A stretch of 64,000 nt of DNA from Paramoeba atlantica (Eukaryota > Discosea). A model generated the notes under the pieces. The model was not told the DNA's origin. It saw only the letters and a program-made list of their open reading frames with translations, and did no database searches. Of the stretch, positions 25,201-38,400 are shown piece by piece (position 1 is the stretch's first letter; each line of letters begins with the position of its first letter). The translations under genes and the position numbers were made by a program. The stretch covers positions 94,022-158,021 of the forward strand of contig CDRNVI010000137.1 in assembly GCA_977017575.1 (NCBI GenBank), written 5' to 3'.

Positions 25201-26820
25201 CAAGTTTTTTGTGGAGTCTCTCCCACTCAAAATTTCGCACCATGGTGCATCGAGATTTCACTTCTTTCATTCCTCAAGTACCCCTTCTAAGGCAGCCAAA
25301 GATCCATTTTGGGAGGAGGATCAGGAGTTGGGGTATCTTATGAAAGAGGTGTTGTACAGCACAAAAAGTTTTGATGACTGTATCACGAAGGCAGAGTGGT
25401 ACTGAGTCCATGTAGCAGAGGGGGATGTGTTTTGAGAAGGAGTCTCCTTCAAGAGAGAGGATGAAGTTCATTGTAGTCTCTTCTTTGCTTCCATGAGGAA
25501 GGGTTGTAGAGCACCCATGATTGAAGAAGAGTTGTTGGATGTGTTGTGGGTCTGGGTCGAGGATGGGTGTGATTCTCCAGGTGTTGTCAGGGCATCCTCT
25601 GTGTACTGCTAAACTTGTGATCCTATCTGCCAAAGAGTTGTTCTCGCAGTTTCTCCAGTTAATATGGTTTTCAGGGCTTGGGAATGGATGAGAGAGTGGA
25701 CAATTTCCTTGTTCTCATGAATGACACAGAGTGATGAGCTTCCAACGCACCATCCATTTGGGTTGGTAGCAACAGATCCATCCCCACAGATGAAAAAGAA
25801 GTTGTCTTTGACATTTGTGAGCGAGATTTCGGGAGGCTGTGGTGCAGGTTTCCAGTGTTGCCAGAACTGTAGGAGAAAGGCTATTCTCCCCGTGCTACTT
25901 GTGATTCGAGAGAAGGGGGACGATATCTCATCTTGCTTTGTTTGTTGAGCATTTTTGAAATCTGAGGAGAGAATGGGAGTAAGGTCTTAGTTTTTCTGTT
26001 GGCCACCAAAGAGGTGGTTGATTCCAAGTCCAAGGAGGTCACGAGCTCTGCATGTTTGGAGGGAGCTTGTTCTTGCGCGATCCAAGTTTCTGAAGCGGGG
26101 GACAGTTAAGACTATATCTTCAAAGGAGCCATTTTCGAAGAGTTCAAGGATAAGGGAGAGGGAGGGAGGAGTTTGTTGAAAAGAAGGTGGGCCATGAGAA
26201 GAAGGGTGGTGGGAAAGTTGTTGGGGAGGGGGAGCGAGAGGGGAGTGAGAGGGGGTGTGGGAAGGGAGGTGGTGAGGTGGGCTTGGAGGGGGGCAAATGA
26301 GGTGGATGGGAAGGAGGGTGGAGAGGTGTGTGAGGTGAGGGGTGAGATGGGAGGAGGAAAAGGGGTGATGGGATGGTTTTCTGTGCTGTTGTGGCATTGT
26401 GTTGAACAATAATGCATTTGGCAGTGGTTACAGGAGATGTGGGAGCCAACTTCTGCTTTACCATTGCATTCAGGGTTGTTACAGGAAGGGGGAGGGGTGC
26501 CAGAGGGATTGAGATCAGGATTAAGATTGAGATGAAGAGTGGGATAGGGAGTGGGGGAGGGGAGTGGGGAGGGAGGGGGGAGGGAAGTGGGGAGGGAGGG
26601 TGGGAGGGAATTGGGGAGGGAGGGTGGGAGGGGGGATTGGAGGGAGAGCAGGGAGGGGAGGTTAGGGATGGGAGAGGTTGGGGGGGGGGGGAGGAAGAGG
26701 GTGACAGAGAGTTTGTGACTTCCTGTGGTGGGAAAAGGAGCAGAATGTAAGGAGGCACTTCTCGCATTGGGAGACTATTACTTTTTGGTGTTGGCCTCTG
26801 CATCTTCAGTATGAGCAATT
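22222..26820 (-). mobile_element. Non-LTR retrotransposon A (MYND-like finger, RT, nuclease-like C-terminus), decayed
   Basis: Minus-strand LINE-like element. From its 5' side: a Pro/Ser-rich region, a MYND-like zinc finger (CNNPECN ... CNHC...HYCSTQC...H) at about 26370-26450, an N-terminal segment (25274-25633), the RT fingers and palm with KGRTPGLSG and LIPLAKGDKGIRPIGV, then LDIVNAFNSIS, EGVQQGDPLG and the FVDD active-site box (about 24215-24230). A thumb region is at 23515-24057. Further on come HALRDELKNIASWAAGK and QPDLTIRKWQGDQDLCIDV, which resembles the C-terminal nuclease-like segment of several LINE-type proteins. It ends in poly(A) (T run 22230-22258 on the + strand). Several frameshifts (about 24590, 24080, 23540, 23020) and one in-frame TGA (25274-25276) show decay. 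CpG is depleted. Confidence 0.8.
24048..25633 (-). pseudogene. Reverse transcriptase core of element A
   Basis: RT that would copy element RNA at the target site. The frame from 25633 runs through a TGA at 25274-25276 into a long second frame, since ACT-TGA-GGA-ATG is continuous. Then a frameshift near 24580 leads to the frame with the catalytic palm. Visible motifs: KGRTPGLSGMSYEF (RT1/2), LIPLAKGDKGIRPIGV (RT2a/3), ATELDIVNAFNSI (first catalytic Asp), EGVQQGDPLGTIFF, FVDDIFV (second and third Asp). The element would be inactive as it stands. Confidence 0.8.
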
Positions 26821-27830
26821 GCCAAGGAATTTTGGAGGATGTGAAGTTGTCTTCTGGGCCTGAGGATTGTCCATTCGATTTAGTTCTTTTTCTCTTTCTT
26901 TTCTGTTTCTTTCATTCTTTTCTTTTTCTGATTTTTCTCTTTCTTCCTCTTTTTTTCCATTCTTTTTCCTTCCTGTTTTTTTTCCTCCTCTATTTTCTTT
27001 TTCTTTTCATTCTCTTCCTTTCTTTTCTCTCTTTCTTCGTTGTTTCTGCTCCTGCTCTCTCGCTTTTTTGGGGTTCTCTTTGTCTTTTTCCTTCCTTTTC
27101 TCTTTCTCTGACCTCTTCTTTTTTTCCTTCTTTTTCTTTTTCTTGCTCTCCTTCTTGGCTGTGACTCTTTCTCCACTTGGCCTGAGTGAAGTTTTGGGAA
27201 CTGAAAGTTTTCTGTGCTATCTGGTTTGAGGGTGCTCAGGATCAAGAGGCATGGCTGTGGCAATCTCGAAAATCTTTTGTTATGTCAGGGGTGGGGAGCA
27301 GAGCTTTTGAAGGTGGGGTTTGAGAGGAAGAGGGGAGAGTGGGTATTGATTTGGATGAAGTGGGAAGTGATTGGTGGTGTGGTTGGTTTGTGGTTTGTTG
27401 TTTGTTGTTTTTCAAGGGGAAAAAGTCTTTTTTTTTTCTCTTTTTTTCTTTTCTTTTTCTTTTGAAATCTCTTTTTTTTTTCCTTTCCTCCCCTCCCTCC
27501 TTTTTTTTTTTTTTGTCTTTTTGTCTTTTTCACTTTGTTTTTGTTTTTCTTTTCTTTCTCTTTCATTCTTCTTCTCTCTTTTGGGATTTTTAAATTCTTT
27601 GTTTTTCTTTTGTCTCTCCTTTCTCCCTTTCTCACCACCACTCTTTCTCTCTTTCTAGAGCGCAAACATGCCCAAAGTTGTGCAGGTAGTGCCATGACAA
27701 AGACTTTTTTCTTTTTTTGTTCTTTTGTTTTGGAGTTGAATCGTCCTGGCCCTTGAAATTGCTCAAAAAAATTGTTGTACAACTCTGATTAAGGCAGGTA
27801 TTTCTTTCAATCCCCAAAATTCTTTTGGAT
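26821..27830. other. Pyrimidine-rich spacer, possibly element A 5' end
   Basis: 26880-27180 and 27420-27660 are T/C-rich. On the minus strand 26880-27263 reads as a Lys/Arg/Glu-rich frame that could be the basic N-terminus of element A, but simple sequence alone explains it. No other gene is seen. Confidence 0.4.
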
Positions 27831-27894
27831 TTTGAATTCAAAGACTCTCTTCTTGAAACTGATCTTTTTTTTTTTTTTGAAAAAAAGGCTCATG

Positions 27895-29350
27895 AAACCC
27901 ATAAAGAAGCGATTCTTGAAAGTAGTGCAGGCTGAGTGTGAATATTGTCAAGTACCAGACCACAAAGCAATGACTTATGCTGGACCATTCATTGCTGTTC
28001 CTTCCTTGTTTGAGGAGAAATGGTGAAGACAATTAGAAAAGGCTTTAGACTGAAAAATTATTAGAGAAGGACTGACCTCCTGGAACCAGTGATTGAAACA
28101 CCGAAAATTGCGAATTGTTGTTGAACATTTTGTTTTGGATGAAAATGGTTGTTTTTCTTTATTGGCCCTCAAATTCTTTGATAAAGTTGGGCAATCTGGT
28201 TTTGTGGAAGTGGTGGGGAATTTTCTGGTGGTTTATGAAGTGGTCATGATTGAAACAAGGAAAGCCAACCTGCTTGTGGTTATTTTATTTGCTGCCCACC
28301 ACACATCAAAGTGTTGGATGACCTTGATCTTTTTGTTGATAAAGTTCATCATTTGATTGATCTTCCTGAGGAAATTTCATTTCATGACCTCCTTGCTTGC
28401 AAAGAAGACTGAGGAGGATGAGGAGAATGATGAAAAAGGAAAAGAAGAAGAGGAGGAGCAGGTAAGAACTCTTGAACTTGGTGCTGGTGGATTGCAATTC
28501 TCTTTCTTCCCTTGATATGACCCAGAGAAATATTTCTCCTGCAATTTGAGAATTTTTCTGAATTTTTTTGAAAAAAGACCCTACTCTTCCATCACCAACC
28601 ACAATCCAATAGATTTGTTGTGAAGGCAGCATCCAATCAAAATTAGAAGCACTACTATGAGTCCAAGAATGAAAATCCTCAACTCTCTCTCATGATGGAA
28701 GTTCATCACAAGGACAAAATCTTCTTTCTGTTGGGATTCAGGGCAAAGGTAAGCATGTTAATTTAGGTATTTGAGAAACAGTTGATCATGATGCCCTGTC
28801 AATTGCAAAGAATATTTTTTCTCTTTTAAATGGTCTCCAAAATCTAGCAAAGAAATTCCTTAAAACTCAGTCCTTTTCAGATTCTTTGAGCCTCTCTTCT
28901 TTTGAATCTGTGATGGGGGATCATACTCCTTCAAACCTAGCAGCAGTTGGAGAATTGAGTCAAATGGCTGGAAAAATCCTTCAGATTCTTGGTTGCCATG
29001 CCCATAAATGTGATCTTGTTGAAGAAGCTTTTTGAAAGGCTCTAATCAAAAATCTATCTTCTTGAGTTGAACAGATTGTTGATGATGATAATTTTGATTG
29101 TGGTGGTAGATCTGACTTATTGATGAAAGCTCCAACAAGAGTGAAAAATATTCACTCTTCTTCACACTTTCTGTATCAACTTGAAAAACTTGCACTGACT
29201 TCATTAAACAAGTATGGGCATTCTAAAAAATTTCAGGTCTGGACAGCACAACATAATTTTATCTACCACCACCTCAAACTTCTTCACTCAAATCAGTTTT
29301 TAGTTTATTCATACAATAGTTTGACTTGTTATCAAGACTTACACTATTAG
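27895..29350 (+). pseudogene. Unrecognised protein gene with eight in-frame TGAs
   Basis: I do not recognise this protein. One frame from about 27895 reads through three TGAs (28024-28026, 28054-28056, 28090-28092) into VVEHFVLDENGC, and holds CEYCQVPDHKAMTYAG. Near 28300 the frame shifts to KVLDDLDLFVDKVHHLIDLP, then to an acidic stretch ending at a possible donor GAGCAG|GTAAGA (28460). A third segment from about 28611 to a TAG at 29347-29350 runs about 245 codons with five TGAs but no internal TAA or TAG (SKLEALL, GIQGKGKHVNLGI, ETVDHDALSIAKN, VEEAF, KALIKNLSS). Apart from the few near its start, CpG is nearly absent. Reading TGA as Arg gives a normal Arg content; reading it as Trp would give about 3 percent Trp, high for a soluble protein. 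Probably a decayed mobile-element gene. The satellite array begins within 100 bp of its end. Confidence 0.5.
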
Positions 29351-29429
29351 GAAATGTTTGTGGAAAATTGTTTGCCTTCTTCCACTTGAACATTTGAAAT
29401 AGAGAATAAACAAGAAATTATTAAAAGTG

Positions 29430-32400
29430 ATTTTTTTAATATTAATTTTCTTATAATTTCAATTTCTTAATTATGTTTCCATATTGAATAGAATGTTTTA
29501 ATTTATTTTTTAATTTTATAATATATTTTAAATTTATTTTTTAATTTTATAATGTGTTTTCAATTTATTTTTCATTTTAAAAATATTTTTTAAGTTGGTT
29601 CAATCAAATTTCTTAATTGTTTTAAATTGATGTATTTGATTTATTTTTTATTTTATTTTTTTCATATTATTTTTTTGTAATTTCAATTTCTTAATTATGT
29701 CTCCATATTGAATGCAATTTCCTAATTTATTTTCTGATTCTGTGATATTTTTAGAACTTATATTTCAGATCTATGATATTTTTTAAGTTGGTTCAATAAA
29801 ATTTCTTAATTGTTTTTGGTTGATGTATTTGATTTATTTTTTGTTTCATTTTTTTCATATTATTTTTTTGTAATTTCAATTTCTTAATTATGTCTCTATA
29901 TTGAATGCAATTCCTTAATTTATTTTCTGATTCTCTGATATTTTTAGAACTTATATTTCAGATCTATGATATTTTTTAAGTTGGTTCAATCAAATTTCTT
30001 AATTGTTTTGAATTGATGTATTTAATTTATTTTTTATTTTCTTTTTTTCACATTAATTTTTTGTAATTTCAATTTCTTAATTATGTCTCCATATTGAATG
30101 CAATTTCCTAATTTATTTTCTGATTCTGTGATATTTTTAGAACTTATATTTCAGATCTATGATATTTTTTAAGTTGGTTCAATAAAATTTCTTAATTGTT
30201 TTTGGTTGATGTATTTGATTTATTTTTTGTTTCATTTTTTTCATATTATTTTTTTGTAATTTCAATTTCTTAATTATGTCTCTATATTGAATGCAATTCC
30301 TTAATTTATTTTCTGATTCTCTGATATTTTTAGAACTTATATTTCAGATCTATGATATTTTTTAAGTTGGTTCAATCAAATTTCTTAATTGTTTTGAATT
30401 GATGTATTTAATTTATTTTTTATTTTCTTTTTTTCACATTAATTTTTTGTAATTTCAATTTCTTAATTATGTCTCCATATTGAATGCAATTTCCTAATTT
30501 ATTTTCTGATTCTGTGATATTTTTAGAACTTATATTTCAGATCTATGATATTTTTTAAGTTGGTTCAATAAAATTTCTTAATTGTTTTTGGTTGATGTAT
30601 TTGATTTATTTTTTGTTTCATTTTTTTCATATTATTTTTTTGTAATTTCAATTTCTTAATTATGTCTCTATATTGAATGCAATTCCTTAATTTATTTTCT
30701 GATTCTCTGATATTTTTAGAACTTATATTTCAGATCTATGATATTTTTTAAGTTGGTTCAATCAAATTTCTTAATTGTTTTGAATTGATGTATTTAATTT
30801 ATTTTTTATTTTCTTTTTTTCACATTAATTTTTTGTAATTTCAATTTCTTAATTATGTCTCCATATTGAATGCAATTTCCTAATTTATTTTCTGATTCTG
30901 TGATATTTTTAGAACTTATATTTCAGATCTATGATATTTTTTAAGTTGGTTCAATAAAATTTCTTAATTGTTTTTGGTTGATGTATTTGATTTATTTTTT
31001 GTTTCATTTTTTTCATATTATTTTTTTGTAATTTCAATTTCTTAATTATGTCTCTATATTGAATGCAATTCCTTAATTTATTTTCTGATTCTCTGATATT
31101 TTTAGAACTTATATTTCAGATCTATGATATTTTTTAAGTTGGTTCAATCAAATTTCTTAATTGTTTTGAATTGATGTATTTAATTTATTTTTTATTTTCT
31201 TTTTTTCACATTAATTTTTTGTAATTTCAATTTCTTAATTATGTCTCCATATTGAATGCAATTTCCTAATTTATTTTCTGATTCTGTGATATTTTTAGAA
31301 CTTATATTTCAGATCTATGATATTTTTTAAGTTGGTTCAATAAAATTTCTTAATTGTTTTTGGTTGATGTATTTGATTTATTTTTTGTTTCATTTTTTTC
31401 ATATTATTTTTTTGTAATTTCAATTTCTTAATTATGTCTCTATATTGAATGCAATTCCTTAATTTATTTTCTGATTCTCTGATATTTTTAGAACTTATAT
31501 TTCAGATCTATGATATTTTTTAAGTTGGTTCAATCAAATTTCTTAATTGTTTTGAATTGATGTATTTAATTTATTTTTTATTTTCTTTTTTTCACATTAA
31601 TTTTTTGTAATTTCAATTTCTTAATTATGTCTCCATATTGAATGCAATTTCCTAATTTATTTTCTGATTCTGTGATATTTTTAGAACTTATATTTCAGAT
31701 CTATGATATTTTTTAAGTTGGTTCAATAAAATTTCTTAATTGTTTTTGGTTGATGTATTTGATTTATTTTTTGTTTCATTTTTTTCATATTATTTTTTTG
31801 TAATTTCAATTTCTTAATTATGTCTCTATATTGAATGCAATTCCTTAATTTATTTTCTGATTCTCTGATATTTTTAGAACTTATATTTCAGATCTATGAT
31901 ATTTTTTAAGTTGGTTCAATCAAATTTCTTAATTGTTTTGAATTGATGTATTTAATTTATTTTTTATTTTCTTTTTTTCACATTAATTTTTTGTAATTTC
32001 AATTTCTTAATTATGTCTCCATATTGAATGCAATTTCCTAATTTATTTTCTGATTCTGTGATATTTTTAGAACTTATATTTCAGATCTATGATATTTTTT
32101 AAGTTGGTTCAATAAAATTTCTTAATTGTTTTTGGTTGATGTATTTGATTTATTTTTTGTTTCATTTTTTTCATATTATTTTTTTGTAATTTCAATTTCT
32201 TAATTATGTCTCTATATTGAATGCAATTCCTTAATTTATTTTCTGATTCTCTGATATTTTTAGAACTTATATTTCAGATCTATGATATTTTTTAAGTTGG
32301 TTCAATCAAATTTCTTAATTGTTTTGAATTGATGTATTTAATTTATTTTTTATTTTCTTTTTTTCACATTAATTTTTTGTAATTTCAATTTCTTAATTAT

Positions 32401-35400
32401 GTCTCCATATTGAATGCAATTTCCTAATTTATTTTCTGATTCTGTGATATTTTTAGAACTTATATTTCAGATCTATGATATTTTTTAAGTTGGTTCAATA
32501 AAATTTCTTAATTGTTTTTGGTTGATGTATTTGATTTATTTTTTGTTTCATTTTTTTCATATTATTTTTTTGTAATTTCAATTTCTTAATTATGTCTCTA
32601 TATTGAATGCAATTCCTTAATTTATTTTCTGATTCTCTGATATTTTTAGAACTTATATTTCAGATCTATGATATTTTTTAAGTTGGTTCAATCAAATTTC
32701 TTAATTGTTTTGAATTGATGTATTTAATTTATTTTTTATTTTCTTTTTTTCACATTAATTTTTTGTAATTTCAATTTCTTAATTATGTCTCCATATTGAA
32801 TGCAATTTCCTAATTTATTTTCTGATTCTGTGATATTTTTAGAACTTATATTTCAGATCTATGATATTTTTTAAGTTGGTTCAATAAAATTTCTTAATTG
32901 TTTTTGGTTGATGTATTTGATTTATTTTTTGTTTCATTTTTTTCATATTATTTTTTTGTAATTTCAATTTCTTAATTATGTCTCTATATTGAATGCAATT
33001 CCTTAATTTATTTTCTGATTCTCTGATATTTTTAGAACTTATATTTCAGATCTATGATATTTTTTAAGTTGGTTCAATCAAATTTCTTAATTGTTTTGAA
33101 TTGATGTATTTAATTTATTTTTTATTTTCTTTTTTTCACATTAATTTTTTGTAATTTCAATTTCTTAATTATGTCTCCATATTGAATGCAATTTCCTAAT
33201 TTATTTTCTGATTCTGTGATATTTTTAGAACTTATATTTCAGATCTATGATATTTTTTAAGTTGGTTCAATAAAATTTCTTAATTGTTTTTGGTTGATGT
33301 ATTTGATTTATTTTTTGTTTCATTTTTTTCATATTATTTTTTTGTAATTTCAATTTCTTAATTATGTCTCTATATTGAATGCAATTCCTTAATTTATTTT
33401 CTGATTCTCTGATATTTTTAGAACTTATATTTCAGATCTATGATATTTTTTAAGTTGGTTCAATCAAATTTCTTAATTGTTTTGAATTGATGTATTTAAT
33501 TTATTTTTTATTTTCTTTTTTTCACATTAATTTTTTGTAATTTCAATTTCTTAATTATGTCTCCATATTGAATGCAATTTCCTAATTTATTTTCTGATTC
33601 TGTGATATTTTTAGAACTTATATTTCAGATCTATGATATTTTTTAAGTTGGTTCAATAAAATTTCTTAATTGTTTTTGGTTGATGTATTTGATTTATTTT
33701 TTGTTTCATTTTTTTCATATTATTTTTTTGTAATTTCAATTTCTTAATTATGTCTCTATATTGAATGCAATTCCTTAATTTATTTTCTGATTCTCTGATA
33801 TTTTTAGAACTTATATTTCAGATCTATGATATTTTTTAAGTTGGTTCAATCAAATTTCTTAATTGTTTTGAATTGATGTATTTAATTTATTTTTTATTTT
33901 CTTTTTTTCACATTAATTTTTTGTAATTTCAATTTCTTAATTATGTCTCCATATTGAATGCAATTTCCTAATTTATTTTCTGATTCTGTGATATTTTTAG
34001 AACTTATATTTCAGATCTATGATATTTTTTAAGTTGGTTCAATAAAATTTCTTAATTGTTTTTGGTTGATGTATTTGATTTATTTTTTGTTTCATTTTTT
34101 TCATATTATTTTTTTGTAATTTCAATTTCTTAATTATGTCTCTATATTGAATGCAATTCCTTAATTTATTTTCTGATTCTCTGATATTTTTAGAACTTAT
34201 ATTTCAGATCTATGATATTTTTTAAGTTGGTTCAATCAAATTTCTTAATTGTTTTGAATTGATGTATTTAATTTATTTTTTATTTTCTTTTTTTCACATT
34301 AATTTTTTGTAATTTCAATTTCTTAATTATGTCTCCATATTGAATGCAATTTCCTAATTTATTTTCTGATTCTGTGATATTTTTAGAACTTATATTTCAG
34401 ATCTATGATATTTTTTAAGTTGGTTCAATAAAATTTCTTAATTGTTTTTGGTTGATGTATTTGATTTATTTTTTGTTTCATTTTTTTCATATTATTTTTT
34501 TGTAATTTCAATTTCTTAATTATGTCTCTATATTGAATGCAATTCCTTAATTTATTTTCTGATTCTCTGATATTTTTAGAACTTATATTTCAGATCTATG
34601 ATATTTTTTAAGTTGGTTCAATCAAATTTCTTAATTGTTTTGAATTGATGTATTTAATTTATTTTTTATTTTCTTTTTTTCACATTAATTTTTTGTAATT
34701 TCAATTTCTTAATTATGTCTCCATATTGAATGCAATTTCCTAATTTATTTTCTGATTCTGTGATATTTTTAGAACTTATATTTCAGATCTATGATATTTT
34801 TTAAGTTGGTTCAATAAAATTTCTTAATTGTTTTTGGTTGATGTATTTGATTTATTTTTTGTTTCATTTTTTTCATATTATTTTTTTGTAATTTCAATTT
34901 CTTAATTATGTCTCTATATTGAATGCAATTCCTTAATTTATTTTCTGATTCTCTGATATTTTTAGAACTTATATTTCAGATCTATGATATTTTTTAAGTT
35001 GGTTCAATCAAATTTCTTAATTGTTTTGAATTGATGTATTTAATTTATTTTTTATTTTCTTTTTTTCACATTAATTTTTTGTAATTTCAATTTCTTAATT
35101 ATGTCTCCATATTGAATGCAATTTCCTAATTTATTTTCTGATTCTGTGATATTTTTAGAACTTATATTTCAGATCTATGATATTTTTTAAGTTGGTTCAA
35201 TAAAATTTCTTAATTGTTTTTGGTTGATGTATTTGATTTATTTTTTGTTTCATTTTTTTCATATTATTTTTTTGTAATTTCAATTTCTTAATTATGTCTC
35301 TATATTGAATGCAATTCCTTAATTTATTTTCTGATTCTCTGATATTTTTAGAACTTATATTTCAGATCTATGATATTTTTTAAGTTGGTTCAATCAAATT

Positions 35401-38400
35401 TCTTAATTGTTTTGAATTGATGTATTTAATTTATTTTTTATTTTCTTTTTTTCACATTAATTTTTTGTAATTTCAATTTCTTAATTATGTCTCCATATTG
35501 AATGCAATTTCCTAATTTATTTTCTGATTCTGTGATATTTTTAGAACTTATATTTCAGATCTATGATATTTTTTAAGTTGGTTCAATAAAATTTCTTAAT
35601 TGTTTTTGGTTGATGTATTTGATTTATTTTTTGTTTCATTTTTTTCATATTATTTTTTTGTAATTTCAATTTCTTAATTATGTCTCTATATTGAATGCAA
35701 TTCCTTAATTTATTTTCTGATTCTCTGATATTTTTAGAACTTATATTTCAGATCTATGATATTTTTTAAGTTGGTTCAATCAAATTTCTTAATTGTTTTG
35801 AATTGATGTATTTAATTTATTTTTTATTTTCTTTTTTTCACATTAATTTTTTGTAATTTCAATTTCTTAATTATGTCTCCATATTGAATGCAATTTCCTA
35901 ATTTATTTTCTGATTCTGTGATATTTTTAGAACTTATATTTCAGATCTATGATATTTTTTAAGTTGGTTCAATAAAATTTCTTAATTGTTTTTGGTTGAT
36001 GTATTTGATTTATTTTTTGTTTCATTTTTTTCATATTATTTTTTTGTAATTTCAATTTCTTAATTATGTCTCTATATTGAATGCAATTCCTTAATTTATT
36101 TTCTGATTCTCTGATATTTTTAGAACTTATATTTCAGATCTATGATATTTTTTAAGTTGGTTCAATCAAATTTCTTAATTGTTTTGAATTGATGTATTTA
36201 ATTTATTTTTTATTTTCTTTTTTTCACATTAATTTTTTGTAATTTCAATTTCTTAATTATGTCTCCATATTGAATGCAATTTCCTAATTTATTTTCTGAT
36301 TCTGTGATATTTTTAGAACTTATATTTCAGATCTATGATATTTTTTAAGTTGGTTCAATAAAATTTCTTAATTGTTTTTGGTTGATGTATTTGATTTATT
36401 TTTTGTTTCATTTTTTTCATATTATTTTTTTGTAATTTCAATTTCTTAATTATGTCTCTATATTGAATGCAATTCCTTAATTTATTTTCTGATTCTCTGA
36501 TATTTTTAGAACTTATATTTCAGATCTATGATATTTTTTAAGTTGGTTCAATCAAATTTCTTAATTGTTTTGAATTGATGTATTTAATTTATTTTTTATT
36601 TTCTTTTTTTCACATTAATTTTTTGTAATTTCAATTTCTTAATTATGTCTCCATATTGAATGCAATTTCCTAATTTATTTTCTGATTCTGTGATATTTTT
36701 AGAACTTATATTTCAGATCTATGATATTTTTTAAGTTGGTTCAATAAAATTTCTTAATTGTTTTTGGTTGATGTATTTGATTTATTTTTTGTTTCATTTT
36801 TTTCATATTATTTTTTTGTAATTTCAATTTCTTAATTATGTCTCTATATTGAATGCAATTCCTTAATTTATTTTCTGATTCTCTGATATTTTTAGAACTT
36901 ATATTTCAGATCTATGATATTTTTTAAGTTGGTTCAATCAAATTTCTTAATTGTTTTGAATTGATGTATTTAATTTATTTTTTATTTTCTTTTTTTCACA
37001 TTAATTTTTTGTAATTTCAATTTCTTAATTATGTCTCCATATTGAATGCAATTTCCTAATTTATTTTCTGATTCTGTGATATTTTTAGAACTTATATTTC
37101 AGATCTATGATATTTTTTAAGTTGGTTCAATAAAATTTCTTAATTGTTTTTGGTTGATGTATTTGATTTATTTTTTGTTTCATTTTTTTCATATTATTTT
37201 TTTGTAATTTCAATTTCTTAATTATGTCTCTATATTGAATGCAATTCCTTAATTTATTTTCTGATTCTCTGATATTTTTAGAACTTATATTTCAGATCTA
37301 TGATATTTTTTAAGTTGGTTCAATCAAATTTCTTAATTGTTTTGAATTGATGTATTTAATTTATTTTTTATTTTCTTTTTTTCACATTAATTTTTTGTAA
37401 TTTCAATTTCTTAATTATGTCTCCATATTGAATGCAATTTCCTAATTTATTTTCTGATTCTGTGATATTTTTAGAACTTATATTTCAGATCTATGATATT
37501 TTTTAAGTTGGTTCAATAAAATTTCTTAATTGTTTTTGGTTGATGTATTTGATTTATTTTTTGTTTCATTTTTTTCATATTATTTTTTTGTAATTTCAAT
37601 TTCTTAATTATGTCTCTATATTGAATGCAATTCCTTAATTTATTTTCTGATTCTCTGATATTTTTAGAACTTATATTTCAGATCTATGATATTTTTTAAG
37701 TTGGTTCAATCAAATTTCTTAATTGTTTTGAATTGATGTATTTAATTTATTTTTTATTTTCTTTTTTTCACATTAATTTTTTGTAATTTCAATTTCTTAA
37801 TTATGTCTCCATATTGAATGCAATTTCCTAATTTATTTTCTGATTCTGTGATATTTTTAGAACTTATATTTCAGATCTATGATATTTTTTAAGTTGGTTC
37901 AATAAAATTTCTTAATTGTTTTTGGTTGATGTATTTGATTTATTTTTTGTTTCATTTTTTTCATATTATTTTTTTGTAATTTCAATTTCTTAATTATGTC
38001 TCTATATTGAATGCAATTCCTTAATTTATTTTCTGATTCTCTGATATTTTTAGAACTTATATTTCAGATCTATGATATTTTTTAAGTTGGTTCAATCAAA
38101 TTTCTTAATTGTTTTGAATTGATGTATTTAATTTATTTTTTATTTTCTTTTTTTCACATTAATTTTTTGTAATTTCAATTTCTTAATTATGTCTCCATAT
38201 TGAATGCAATTTCCTAATTTATTTTCTGATTCTGTGATATTTTTAGAACTTATATTTCAGATCTATGATATTTTTTAAGTTGGTTCAATAAAATTTCTTA
38301 ATTGTTTTTGGTTGATGTATTTGATTTATTTTTTGTTTCATTTTTTTCATATTATTTTTTTGTAATTTCAATTTCTTAATTATGTCTCTATATTGAATGC

